64,000 bases of DNA from Lujinxingiaceae bacterium. GTDB taxonomy: Bacteria; Myxococcota_A; Bradymonadia; Bradymonadales; Bradymonadaceae. The notes under the pieces were generated by a model. That model ran no database searches. It saw only the letters and a program-made list of their open reading frames with translations, and had not been told where the DNA came from. Below are positions 1 to 8,460 of this stretch, piece by piece. The translations under genes and the position numbers were made by a program. Location: positions 35,031 to 99,030 of the forward strand of contig JACCWM010000122.1 of assembly GCA_013697635.1 (NCBI GenBank). Reading direction: 5' to 3'. Each line of letters begins with the position of its first letter. Position 1 is the first letter of the stretch.

Positions 1-41
1 GCTTTCCAAGCGTGCGCCTTCAACCACTCGGCCACCTCTCC
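1..41 (-). tRNA. tRNA-Ser(GGA), 5' part only
   Basis: The reverse complement begins with a class II serine tRNA 5' half: a GGAGAGG acceptor strand, a GCCGAGTGG D-arm, then an anticodon loop TTGGAAA, giving anticodon GGA. The window edge cuts the gene just after the anticodon loop, so the variable arm, T-arm and 3' end are not visible. It reads UCC/UCU serine codons. Confidence 0.9.
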
Positions 42-78
42 TAACGCTCGATGACTTGGGACTCTCGTAAGGATTGAG

Positions 79-166
79 CAGAGGGGGTGGGATTCGAACC
101 CACGTTACCCAGTTAGAGTAAACTTGATTTCGAATCAAGCGCCTTCAACCACTCGGCCACCCCTCC
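79..166 (-). tRNA. tRNA-Ser(CGA)
   Basis: A complete cloverleaf can be folded on the minus strand. It has acceptor GGAGGGG (first pair G-U), loop TTCGAAA giving anticodon CGA, a long class II variable arm, and a T-loop TTCGAAT flanked by GTGGG/CCCAC. The discriminator base is G, and CCA is not encoded. The gene lies 20 bp downstream of the tadA stop on the same strand, so the two are probably co-transcribed. Confidence 0.95.
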
Positions 167-186
167 CCAAAAACGAGAGCCCCATG

Positions 187-702
187 TCAAAGAACGTCAT
201 CCTTCGAACACGTCGAAGGATCCTCTTCGCCGCTTCGTTGGGCCTTTTGGGCCTGACGAATCGAGCGAAAGAAGTCAGTCAAAATCTCACCGCACGCTGT
301 GCCAAGGCATCCTTCGACGACCTCGATGCGGTGATTGAGTCGGGGGTCCTCGCCGATGGCGTACAAGGAGCGTATCGCGCCGGCCTTGGGGTCGCGTGCA
401 CCGTAAACAACTCGGGGAACGCGCGCATTGACCAGCATACCCGCACACATCGGACAGGGTTCCAGCGTGACGAAGACGGTACAATCGTCCAACCGCCAGC
501 TACCCAGAACTTCGGCCGCCCGTTTGACGGCGATCAGCTCGGCGTGCGCTGTAGGGTCTTGCCAACTCTCACGGCGATTGAAGCCGCTTGCGATGACTTG
601 ACCCCGGTGTACGACCACGGCACCTACGGGGACCTCACCCAACGCCTGGGCGTTGCGTGCTTCCTCGAGGGCCAATGCCATGAAGGCTTTGTCACCTTTC
701 AC
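187..702 (-). CDS. tadA: tRNA-specific adenosine deaminase TadA
   Basis: TadA deaminates A34 to inosine in tRNA-Arg(ACG), a cytoplasmic and normally essential step that lets one tRNA read CGU, CGC and CGA. The protein (171 aa from this start) carries the cytidine/deoxycytidylate deaminase zinc site: H53-A-E55, with Glu as proton shuttle, and P82-C-x-x-C86. The typical TadA motifs VPVGAV and NHR(I/V)E are present. I chose the GTG at 702 because AGAGG lies 8 nt upstream and the length matches the family. An in-frame TTG at 732 would add 10 residues, but it sits in the terminator of the upstream tRNA-Arg. The substrate tRNA-Arg(ACG) is the next gene upstream. Confidence 0.95.
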   Translation of the reverse strand: MKGDKAFMALALEEARNAQALGEVPVGAVVVHRGQVIASGFNRRESWQDPTAHAELIAVKRAAEVLGSWRLDDCTVFVTLEPCPMCAGMLVNARVPRVVYGARDPKAGAIRSLYAIGEDPRLNHRIEVVEGCLGTACGEILTDFFRSIRQAQKAQRSGEEDPSTCSKDDVL

Positions 703-730
703 GGTTACTGCCTCTGCTACGACGTCCAAC

Positions 731-758
731 AAAAAAGAAACGCTCTTTCGAGCGTTTC
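731..758 (-). terminator. Intrinsic terminator of tRNA-Arg(ACG)
   Basis: On the minus strand a perfect 9-bp stem (GAAACGCTC with GAGCGTTTC, 4-nt loop) is followed directly by six T residues. It begins 3 nt after the tRNA-Arg 3' end and lies just upstream of tadA. Confidence 0.85.
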
Positions 759-761
759 TAG

Positions 762-835
762 TGCACCTGGAAGGGTTCGAACCTCCAACCTATGGTTCCG
801 TAGACCATTGCTCTATCCAATTGAGCTACAGGTGC
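762..835 (-). tRNA. tRNA-Arg(ACG)
   Basis: A 74-nt class I tRNA on the minus strand: acceptor GCACCTG paired with CAGGTGC, loop CTACGGA giving anticodon ACG, T-loop TTCGAAC, discriminator A, and no encoded CCA. Its wobble A34 is the known TadA target, and tadA is the next gene downstream. A promoter lies upstream and a terminator follows. Confidence 0.96.
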
Positions 836-878
836 AGCTACCGGCCTCAAAATTCTTGACCGGCAAACTTCGTGGCGG

Positions 879-907
879 TTAGTACCACCAGATTTTGGGC
901 CTTGCAA
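879..907 (-). promoter_or_regulatory. Sigma-70-type promoter for tRNA-Arg(ACG)
   Basis: On the minus strand a -35 TTGCAA (902-907) and a -10 TACTAA (879-884) are separated by 17 bp. This places the predicted start about 36 nt before the mature tRNA. The -35 lies in a small inverted repeat (TTTGGGC / GCCCAAA). Confidence 0.6.
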
Positions 908-920
908 GCCCAAACTTCAG

Positions 921-1008
921 CGGAGAGGGAGGGATTCGAACCCTCGATACGCTTTTGACGTATACTCCCTTAGCAGGGGAGCGCCTTCAGCCTCTCGGCC
1001 ACCTCTCC
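921..1008 (-). tRNA. tRNA-Ser(GCT)
   Basis: A complete class II serine tRNA on the minus strand: acceptor GGAGAGG/CCTCTCC, anticodon stem CTCCC/GGGAG with loop CTGCTAA (anticodon GCT), an extended variable arm, T-loop TTCGAAT, discriminator G, and no encoded CCA. It reads AGC/AGU codons. Confidence 0.96.
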
Positions 1009-1069
1009 ATCAACGCTTGACGCGTCGTCCAACAGCCGGCAAGCACTGCCTCCCGCCGCTGTTTCTCAG

Positions 1070-1152
1070 CGGAGGAGGTGGGATTCGAACCCACGAAGCT
1101 TTCGCTTGCCGGTTTTCAAGACCGGTGCCTTCAACCGCTCGGCCACTCCTCC
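1070..1152 (-). tRNA. tRNA-Ser(TGA)
   Basis: A complete serine tRNA on the minus strand: acceptor GGAGGAG/CTCCTCC, anticodon stem CCGGT/ACCGG with loop CTTGAAA (anticodon TGA), a short hairpin variable arm (AAGC/GCTT), T-loop TTCGAAT, and discriminator G. It is the first gene of the minus-strand tRNA cluster. Confidence 0.96.
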
Positions 1153-1198
1153 AATCGCGGGTAGGTCGTCTCGAAAGACTCCCGTGTTGGGGGAGTGG

Positions 1199-1226
1199 AG
1201 AATACCTATCCAAAACGCATCGTCAA
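1199..1226 (-). promoter_or_regulatory. Promoter for the tRNA-Ser(TGA)/(GCT) unit
   Basis: On the minus strand a -35 TTGACG (1221-1226) and a -10 TATTCT (1199-1204) are 16 bp apart. They lie about 50 bp upstream of tRNA-Ser(TGA). A small inverted repeat, ACTCCC/GGGAGT (1178-1196), falls at the start of the predicted leader. Confidence 0.55.
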
Positions 1227-1400
1227 GTAGAAAACGCCGTCGGTCACGCTCATGGTACAAACCAACTCACTTCCTTGGCCTAGACGCCCACCGCGCGCAT
1301 GGTGTAAAGGGAAGTTGTGGCGTTTCGCACCCTGTGAAACGGTGCGCTGGACTTGGATATTTCGATTCTTATTAGATATTTGCAGACCGCTGAGGGAAGT

Positions 1401-2741
1401 ATGTTTTTGCGCTGTCGCCCCTGGCACTTGACGATTGCTCTCTCGTTGTTGCTCAGCTCTGTGGCCGTTGCCCAGGAGATCGACGAGGACGAGCCCGTTA
1501 CGCCGCCCACTCTCGAACAACCCGCCGATGAGCCGCCCGAGCCCAAGCCCGTGCAAGTCGCGCCCAAGCACGAGGATACGGGCGAAGACGATCGACCGAT
1601 CGGTGTCTTTGCGGTGGCGCCAGCGCTTGCCGCTCAGACGCCTGGCCTGACCGTTCGCGGCAATCAGGGCGCGAGCGTGGGCCGCTGGCAGCTCACCCTG
1701 GGTGGCTATCTGCGCACCGCCTACAGCTGGATTCAAGACGACCCGGCGCTCGAGCTTATCGGCAGAAACGACGGCTTCGTCATGCTCGATGCACGTCTCT
1801 CGCTCGAGGGACGCATGGACAACGGGCTGGGCTTTGTCTTTGAGCTCGACGGAGCCGCGCCGCTTGGCCAAGCCAGCGCCGACTCGCCGGCGCGCCCGCT
1901 CGCAGTGCGGATCACCGATGCCTTCACGATCTATCGGCCGTATCGCTTCTTGGAGTTCAATCTGGGCCAGTTCAAGGCCCCCTTCGATCTCGAAGAGCTG
2001 CTCCCCAACTCCGATCTGCTCTTTGTGCATCGTTCGGTGGGAAACCGCGGCGTGCTTCCTGTTGAAGGGCGCGCCATCGATGGGATCAGCGTCAGCCGCG
2101 AGCTCGGATTGCAGCTTCGCGGCAACTACTTTCTCTTTGCCGAGGGCGACGATCTGGAAGGCCCCGGCCTCAGCTACGCGCTCGCGCTCACCAATGGACA
2201 GGACGCCAACCGATCGATCAACCAGAACGATCGCCTGGCCTACTACGCGCGCGCCGGCCTGCATTGGGGCACCAACGTCAGCCTGGGCGCGGCCTACTTT
2301 CACAACGACGACACCTTTGGCGAGGCGCCCAACCGCATCGATCGCTCGTTGCGCGGCTGGTCGGCCGACGTGCTCGTCAGCGCCTTTGGCGCTTCGCTCT
2401 TGGCCAATGTGATCCAGCGCACCGAGTCGACCCCTGATCTGCCCCAGGAGGCCGACATCACGTCGATGGCCTACCAGGTGCAGATCGCCTATGAGGAGCC
2501 CTTCTTCGGGTTTCAGCCCGCCTACCGCCTGGCTTACCTCGATCCGACCTCAAACTACACCGCGCCCGATCAGCTCGACCTGTTCGAGAGCGATGCGCTC
2601 ACCTATCATACGCTTGGTTTGAACTATAATGCGCCGAACTATCCGGTGCGTTTGATGGCCAACTACACGTTTACGATGGAGCAAGATCAGCGTCAGCTCG
2701 ACAACGATCGCTTCGATATCCTGTTGCAGCTCGTCTGGTAA
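1401..2741 (+). CDS. OprP/OprO-like porin, outer membrane
   Basis: This 446-residue exported protein resembles the phosphate-selective porin O/P superfamily. It has a cleavable signal (hydrophobic stretch ending SSVAVAQ) and an acidic/proline linker. The rest is long runs of alternating residues typical of a beta barrel, including the family-like LGGYLRTAYSW and LGQFKAPFDLEEL segments. It ends in Trp, as many outer-membrane proteins do. The start is the ATG at 1401, preceded by GAGGGA. It is the first gene of a three-gene + strand operon, 26 bp before the PHP-domain lipoprotein. Substrate selectivity cannot be read from the sequence; phosphate or another anion is only the family precedent. 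Confidence 0.8.
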   Translation: MFLRCRPWHLTIALSLLLSSVAVAQEIDEDEPVTPPTLEQPADEPPEPKPVQVAPKHEDTGEDDRPIGVFAVAPALAAQTPGLTVRGNQGASVGRWQLTLGGYLRTAYSWIQDDPALELIGRNDGFVMLDARLSLEGRMDNGLGFVFELDGAAPLGQASADSPARPLAVRITDAFTIYRPYRFLEFNLGQFKAPFDLEELLPNSDLLFVHRSVGNRGVLPVEGRAIDGISVSRELGLQLRGNYFLFAEGDDLEGPGLSYALALTNGQDANRSINQNDRLAYYARAGLHWGTNVSLGAAYFHNDDTFGEAPNRIDRSLRGWSADVLVSAFGASLLANVIQRTESTPDLPQEADITSMAYQVQIAYEEPFFGFQPAYRLAYLDPTSNYTAPDQLDLFESDALTYHTLGLNYNAPNYPVRLMANYTFTMEQDQRQLDNDRFDILLQLVW

Positions 2742-2767
2742 CACCGCGCAAGTTCAAGAGGTAGCCC

Positions 2768-5700
2768 GTGTTTGAATCGCCCCGTTCAATCTCGCCACAT
2801 GTCTTTGCTCGCGAGCGACGCCGCTTTGGCATGGCCGCCCTCGTCGCGCTGGCCATCTTGCTCGGCATGATCTTCTTTGCCGCGTGCGGCACCGAGGAGC
2901 GCGAAGCGCGCGCCACGGCCCAACGTGTCACCAGCCGCAGCCAGCTCATCGGCGGCCCCACAGCCCTCGGCGAGGTCGGCGACTTTTTGCTTGAAAACGA
3001 CCAGATCCGCCTGGTGATCCAAGATCGCAGCTTCAACCGCGGCGCCGGGCTCTTTGGCGGCTCGCTGATCGATGCCGATCTGGTGCGCGCCGACGGCAAG
3101 GGCAATGCCATGGGCGGCAACGGCCGCGACTCCTTCGGCGAGCTCTTCCCGGCGTTTTTCCTGGAAATGATCGACCCGGAGGCGATCGTGATCGTCAATG
3201 ACGGCTCCGATGGCAAGGCCGCGATCATCGAGGTCCAGGGCCGCGGCGGCGAGTTTATTACGATGCTGCGCTTCTTCAACCAGGCGATGGTCAACAGCTA
3301 CGAGGCCAACCTCAGCGACGCCGTTCGTGGCAAGCCTGCGACGAGCGACACCAAGCCGCTTGTGACCTTCAGCACGCGCTACATCCTCGAGCCGGGCGCG
3401 CGCCACGTGCGCATCGAGAGCAGCCTGACCAACAACACCTACGGCGCGCTGGACTTTCCCAACGCCCAGATCGGCACGGCGCTTCGCCTGGCGACGGGCA
3501 TCGACTTCTCGCAATTTCGGGTGCCCACCGGCCATGTGATTGGCTTTGGCGCGTTGAACAAGCTGTTTGCGACCGACATCGGCTTCGATCTGCGCTTCGG
3601 GCTCGACGCGGCCTATGAGAAGGGCATCGAGCTGCCGGCCATGCCCGGCCACGTCACCAACCTGCTCGCCACCACGGGCTCGCACGGCTTGAGCTACGGC
3701 TTTGCCACCGCCCCCGATCCGGAGTCGAACTTCGTCTTCAACAAAAAGGAGCACTACGGCGAGCACGTGCGCCCCGACGACATGCTGCTGCTCTTTTATG
3801 CGAGCGGCTTTGGCGCCGTCTACACCTCGCACACGCCCAAGCGTCTGGCGCCGGCCTTTTGTCAGGCCGATAAGAGCGCCGAGGTGCGCTGTGAGGAGAT
3901 CGAGGCGCAGTGCTCCGCTGCGGCCGAGTGCGTGGAGTCCGACGACCCGTCACAGCCGCGCTGCTCGGTGCCGCTCGACTGCACGGCCGAGCGCACGCGC
4001 TGCACGGCCGGCTACCCGGCCTGTCTGGTCGCCCTCGAGGCCGGCCTGCCCTCGAGCTACACCTTCACCAACTACTTCATCCTGGGTAACGGCGACGTCG
4101 CCAGCATCCGCGACGAGCACTACCGCATCCAAGAAAAGCCCGCCGAGAAGCAGCTTGCCTACAGCGTTCACGGGCGCGTCTACGACGAGTTCAGCGGCTC
4201 GCCGGTTACCGAGCCGATCAACGTCTTGATCTACAAAGCCGGGGCCAACGGGGCTTGTGACACGGCCACCGACGCCGCGCCGCTCGGCGTGTTCAGCCAA
4301 AGCTTGACCAGCGCGACGGGCCACTTTGAGTTTCGCATCGAGCCGGGCAAGTACTGCCACCGTGTGCGCGGCAGCGGTCGCCCCCTGGGCGATCTGGTGG
4401 CCATGACCGTCGAAGCCAAGGCTCTGAGCATTCGCCCGATCGCGCGCTCCGGCGGGCGAATCGAGGCTACCATCGTTGACGTCAGCGGCCGGCCCCTGCC
4501 CGCGAAGATGACCATCGTTGGCACCTACACCCCCAAGGCCGGCGTGGCGCCTCGCAAGTACCTCTTCGATCTGGGCGCCGGCGAGACCTGGCGTACCAGC
4601 GAGCAGGCAAGCTATACGGACACCGATGTGGCCGTGCGCCCCTTCATCGAGACGGTCGCCTTTGCCGGCGCCGACGGTCGCGTCCACGCCAACGTGCCGC
4701 CGGGCAAGTACACCGCCTACTTCAGCCGTGGCACCGAGTACGAGCTGGAGAAAAGTGAGATCGAGGTCGTCGCCGGTGGCGTGGCCCGTGCCAGCGCGCG
4801 TCTTCGCCGCGTGATCGTTCCCGAAGGCTACATGAGCGGCGACTTCCACATGCACGCGATGGGCTCGATCGACTCGGGCCTCGACTACAACGAGCGCGTG
4901 ATCAGCATCGCCGCCGAGGGCGTCGATCTGGTGGTCTCCTCGGACCACAACTACATCTCGGACTATGCGCCCTACATCGTGAGAAACGACCTCAGCCCCT
5001 GGCTCAAGTCGGTGATCGGCCTGGAGTTGACCACCTTTGAGGGCGGCCACTTCAACGCCTTCCCGCTGAAGCGAGAGATCGACCAGATGAACCGCGGCTC
5101 GATGGGCTGGCAGGACAAGACGCCCGAGCACATCTTCAACGCGCTGCGAAGCGCCGGCAGCCTGGGTGCGGACAAGACGATTATCCAGGTCAACCATCCG
5201 CGCGACTCGATTCTGGGCTATTTCTCCCAACACAACATGGATGCTTTCACGACCAAGGTCGATCTGAAGTTCAACAACGTCCCGGGCAACGAGGTGCTCA
5301 CCGCTACGCTCTCGACGCCCAGCGGTCCGGCCTTCATCAAGGCCTGCGAGGACAACCCGGCCAAGTTCTGCAGCACCTTTAGCTGGGATTTCGACGCGAT
5401 CGAGGTGTTCAACGGCAAGCGCATGGAGCTCTTGCGCCACTACCGCATGCCCTATGAGCCAGACGCGCTGCCCGAGCACATCCGCGAGCAGCTCAGCGAC
5501 GAAGAGATCGCCGCGCTGCCCCCCAAGGGCACGATCCTGTGCGACAAGAACAAGGTGGCCTATCCGGGCGGCCTCGACGACTGGTACAATCTGCTCAACT
5601 ATCCGCGCCCCGACGGCAGCTACCGGATGTACTCGGCCACCGGAAACTCGGACAGCCACCACGCCGGCTCGCCGGGCGACTCCGAGCCGGGCTACCCCCG

Positions 5701-6457
5701 AAACTACTTTTTTGTCGGCCACAACGACGTCGAGCGCCTCACCGACGCCACTTTCACCGAGGCCGTCTTGGCGCGCCACATGATCGTGACCAACGGCCCC
5801 TTCATCAACATGACGGTCAACAACAACCCGGTGGGTTCGGTGAACACGACCAAGGAGTCGACCGTTGCGGTCACGCTCAGCGTGCAAGCCGCCGACTGGG
5901 TCGGCGCCGAGCGCTACCGCCTGATCGCCAATGGTGAGCTCGTGCGTGAGGGCGCGGTGAGCTTGAAGGACGGGCGCTGGGAAGACACGCTGGCGATCAC
6001 GATCACGGGCGACACCTGGTTTGTCCTCGAGGTCGAGGGCGACAACAACCTCTTTCCGATCATCATGCCCGACGACCAGGGCCGCGCCAGCATTGATGCC
6101 GCTGTCGGCTCGCTGGCCGATTCCTTTGGCCTGGGCGGCGGCATCGCCGGGCTCGAGCCCGACGACACCTTCCACGTCACACCTTTCGCGTTCACCAACC
6201 CGATCTGGGTGATCCGCGACTCGGCCGGCACGCGCAAGCAGTTCGAGCCCGCCCAGCCACCGGCCGCACGCTGTCGAAACGGCACCTATCAGCCCGGCGC
6301 CCTGGTCGACCCCCAAGTCTTTGAGCATCTCGGCCAGCGCCTCGACGCGGTCAACATACCCGTGCACACCCACAAGGACTCGATCATCGACCGCACCAAG
6401 GGCGAGACGCGCGATCTGCGCCTGCTCTTCGAGGTGTGGGGAGGCCACGGCCATTGA
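2768..6457 (+). CDS. CehA/McbA-type PHP-domain lipoprotein
   Basis: A 1229-residue exported lipoprotein. A transmembrane-like signal near residues 22-40 ends in the lipobox FAAC. The N-terminal half is a beta-rich region with carboxypeptidase-regulatory-like segments. A PHP metallohydrolase domain begins near residue 690 with D692-F-H-M-H696, followed by SSDHN, a VNHPRD segment and S961-D-S-H964; these are the metal-ligand motifs of the CehA/McbA branch. A cysteine-rich insert lies at about residues 364-419. The start is GTG at 2768, with AAGAGG 6 nt upstream. Its stop overlaps the next start (ATTGA). The family includes hydrolases of carbamates and phosphoesters, but the substrate here is unknown. 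The neighbouring porin suggests uptake or processing of an anionic or organic solute. Confidence 0.85.
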   Translation: MFESPRSISPHVFARERRRFGMAALVALAILLGMIFFAACGTEEREARATAQRVTSRSQLIGGPTALGEVGDFLLENDQIRLVIQDRSFNRGAGLFGGSLIDADLVRADGKGNAMGGNGRDSFGELFPAFFLEMIDPEAIVIVNDGSDGKAAIIEVQGRGGEFITMLRFFNQAMVNSYEANLSDAVRGKPATSDTKPLVTFSTRYILEPGARHVRIESSLTNNTYGALDFPNAQIGTALRLATGIDFSQFRVPTGHVIGFGALNKLFATDIGFDLRFGLDAAYEKGIELPAMPGHVTNLLATTGSHGLSYGFATAPDPESNFVFNKKEHYGEHVRPDDMLLLFYASGFGAVYTSHTPKRLAPAFCQADKSAEVRCEEIEAQCSAAAECVESDDPSQPRCSVPLDCTAERTRCTAGYPACLVALEAGLPSSYTFTNYFILGNGDVASIRDEHYRIQEKPAEKQLAYSVHGRVYDEFSGSPVTEPINVLIYKAGANGACDTATDAAPLGVFSQSLTSATGHFEFRIEPGKYCHRVRGSGRPLGDLVAMTVEAKALSIRPIARSGGRIEATIVDVSGRPLPAKMTIVGTYTPKAGVAPRKYLFDLGAGETWRTSEQASYTDTDVAVRPFIETVAFAGADGRVHANVPPGKYTAYFSRGTEYELEKSEIEVVAGGVARASARLRRVIVPEGYMSGDFHMHAMGSIDSGLDYNERVISIAAEGVDLVVSSDHNYISDYAPYIVRNDLSPWLKSVIGLELTTFEGGHFNAFPLKREIDQMNRGSMGWQDKTPEHIFNALRSAGSLGADKTIIQVNHPRDSILGYFSQHNMDAFTTKVDLKFNNVPGNEVLTATLSTPSGPAFIKACEDNPAKFCSTFSWDFDAIEVFNGKRMELLRHYRMPYEPDALPEHIREQLSDEEIAALPPKGTILCDKNKVAYPGGLDDWYNLLNYPRPDGSYRMYSATGNSDSHHAGSPGDSEPGYPRNYFFVGHNDVERLTDATFTEAVLARHMIVTNGPFINMTVNNNPVGSVNTTKESTVAVTLSVQAADWVGAERYRLIANGELVREGAVSLKDGRWEDTLAITITGDTWFVLEVEGDNNLFPIIMPDDQGRASIDAAVGSLADSFGLGGGIAGLEPDDTFHVTPFAFTNPIWVIRDSAGTRKQFEPAQPPAARCRNGTYQPGALVDPQVFEHLGQRLDAVNIPVHTHKDSIIDRTKGETRDLRLLFEVWGGHGH

Positions 6458-7056
6458 ACACGAAGCGCAGCGCCCTACCCTGCCCCATCCGGCTCGCCGC
6501 CGTCGCGCTCGTCTTGCTGCTTGGCATCGCCACCCAGGCCAGCGCCCATGATGCCGCCGCCCAGCGCAGCGTCGTCTTGCAGGTCAGCGAGGACGCAGTC
6601 TCGATCATGTTGGTGTACGTCGAGGCCCCCGGGCCGCGCTCGACCTTGCTGCGCGCGCGCTACGATCTCAACGGCGACGGACGCATCGAGGGCGAGGAGG
6701 CCGAGCTCGCCAGTCGCGAGATGGGCGCTCGCATGCTGGCTGGACTGCAGTTTGAAGTCGCCAATGAGAGACCGGGCGCGCAGCCACCCGAGCTGCGCTT
6801 TCAGGTCGGCCCCAAGGGTGAGGTCTCGGCCGCCGCGTTCATTCGCTACACGCTTGCCCAAATGGAGCCCGGCAGCACGCGCACCGTGCACGTGCGGCTC
6901 TTGGCTGGCCCCGACAACGTGGCCACCGAGGTCGCCTCGATGGGCAGCGAAGACGTCAAATTGCATCGCTCCGAGCCCGCCAGAAAGCGCGGGCCTTCGG
7001 GCACAGGGATCATCTTGCAGCCTGGTGAGCATTGGACGGTGGTCTTCGAGCGCTGA
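6454..7056 (+). CDS. Small exported protein with EF-hand-like loop
   Basis: A 200-residue secreted or periplasmic protein I cannot assign to a named family. The N-terminus is a clear signal peptide ending TQASA. Residues DLNGDGRIEGEE match an EF-hand-type calcium loop. The rest looks like a single beta-rich domain. The start is a TTG at 6454 overlapping the stop of the PHP lipoprotein, with GGGGAGG about 9 nt upstream, which implies translational coupling. A GTG at 6436 in the same frame is the alternative. Its role presumably serves the porin/PHP operon. Confidence 0.7.
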   Translation: MNTKRSALPCPIRLAAVALVLLLGIATQASAHDAAAQRSVVLQVSEDAVSIMLVYVEAPGPRSTLLRARYDLNGDGRIEGEEAELASREMGARMLAGLQFEVANERPGAQPPELRFQVGPKGEVSAAAFIRYTLAQMEPGSTRTVHVRLLAGPDNVATEVASMGSEDVKLHRSEPARKRGPSGTGIILQPGEHWTVVFER

Positions 7057-7152
7057 GCCCGACACCTTCAACTTTCTTAGGTCCAAAGGCGCAACGCTAC
7101 GTTCAAAGGTGAAGAATATTCACTGACGAACTCTCAAACGCCCTGGTCAACG

Positions 7153-8460
7153 ATGCGAAGAACACGCGCTCTGCTTCGAGTCAGCAAGGGAATCTACGAC
7201 ATCCTGGCGACATATCTGCTGGGTTGGATCTTGTTGTTTGCGAGCATCGCCGCAGCCTTTGCCCTGATCGGCAAGCTTGGCGCCGATCTGGCTTTCGTGG
7301 TCTGGCTGGCAAGCCTGCTCCCTCGTATTTCTTACTGGTTTTCGATCGACGTGCTCTGGTTGCGCGTGGTCGTCTTCGGCCTGCTGCATGTGGCGATCAT
7401 CTGGGCGCTTCGCGCTCAAATTGGCGTCCTGCAGCGCCTGCTCGAGGCGTGCTTCGACAAAATCAACTGGGCCATCGATCGCACGATCGGGCGCTGGGCC
7501 TGGCCAAAGTTTGCGCTGGGTGTGCTCTTTACGCTGGTCGTCACGGTGATGCTCGTGCCCTTTGTGGTCCAGCCCACCCTGGTGGCGGGCTTTGGCAAGC
7601 AGAGCTTTCTCGAGCGCAGCGCGAACTTGCTCGACGGCACGGCCAGCCTGGCGCTGTGCGATTCGGTCGTGGGTTTTTACCGACGCCTCGTCGCCGAGCC
7701 CGTGATCGAGGATTCGCTGAGTCCCGACGAAGCCAATGACATCCAGACCTGGCTCGAAGACCCCGACGCGGTCGACGGCCCGCTCGTGCCGTTCGTCCCC
7801 CCGATCACCACCGGCCGCCAGCCGATGATGGACCGCTGGGATCCGCACATCTGGGCTGAAACCGGCGACGATCCGCGCAAGTTTGCGATGGTCAAAGCCT
7901 TCATGTGGGTGGAATCGGGCGGCCAGCAGTTTGCCGTAAGCACCACGGGCTGCTCCGGTCTGATGCAATTTTGCGCCGGCACGGCGCGGGGCAATCCCTA
8001 CCGAAACGTCTTTGGGACTGGCCAGATCTACGTCTGCAAATGCGAGGGCCAATGCCGCATTGGCGCCGAGACGCGGCGAAGCCTCGAGAGCGGCCGCCTC
8101 GAGCAGATCAGCTCGCGCAGCGCGGCCTTTCCCTGCGAGCTCACCGACGCCCGCTTCAACGCCATCAAGAGTATCCGCGCCGGCAAGCTCTACGTCGACC
8201 GACTCGATGAGGCCTACGGCGGCAACCTCTTCTTGATGTACATCGGCTACAACTCCGGGCCGGCCGTGGCCAACGCCGTCTACAACAAGCTCGGGCGCAA
8301 CGCCGCGGCCACGCTCGACGAGATCAACACTCACCTGGCCGACGCCATGCGCCCGCACTACGGCGCCGGCTCCCAGGCGCGCGCCAACTCCCTGGTGCGC
8401 ACCCACCTGCCTAAAATCGAAAAAGCCTACCTTGGCTACGCACAGCCACTCAATATCTGA
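7153..8460 (+). CDS. Membrane-anchored lytic transglycosylase (SLT domain)
   Basis: 435 residues. The first ~150 residues contain several hydrophobic helices (about 20-45, 70-90, 118-140). The C-terminal domain has the soluble-lytic-transglycosylase signature: E254-S-G-G, where Glu is the catalytic acid, then GCSGLMQF, and YIGYNSGP near the end. Such enzymes cleave peptidoglycan glycan strands to 1,6-anhydro products on the periplasmic side. Unusual for SLT proteins is an insert with closely spaced cysteines (CKCEGQC) after the GLMQF block. The 3' end overlaps the convergent PHP gene by 11 bp. Confidence 0.85.
   Translation: MRRTRALLRVSKGIYDILATYLLGWILLFASIAAAFALIGKLGADLAFVVWLASLLPRISYWFSIDVLWLRVVVFGLLHVAIIWALRAQIGVLQRLLEACFDKINWAIDRTIGRWAWPKFALGVLFTLVVTVMLVPFVVQPTLVAGFGKQSFLERSANLLDGTASLALCDSVVGFYRRLVAEPVIEDSLSPDEANDIQTWLEDPDAVDGPLVPFVPPITTGRQPMMDRWDPHIWAETGDDPRKFAMVKAFMWVESGGQQFAVSTTGCSGLMQFCAGTARGNPYRNVFGTGQIYVCKCEGQCRIGAETRRSLESGRLEQISSRSAAFPCELTDARFNAIKSIRAGKLYVDRLDEAYGGNLFLMYIGYNSGPAVANAVYNKLGRNAAATLDEINTHLADAMRPHYGAGSQARANSLVRTHLPKIEKAYLGYAQPLNI

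Noticed and set aside
1322..1345. GTTTC-GCACC-CTGT-GAAAC-GGTGC upstream of the porin, first read as a pseudoknot
   Set aside because: The connecting loops would have zero length, which is not feasible for a pseudoknot. Only two competing 5-bp hairpins remain, which can occur by chance.
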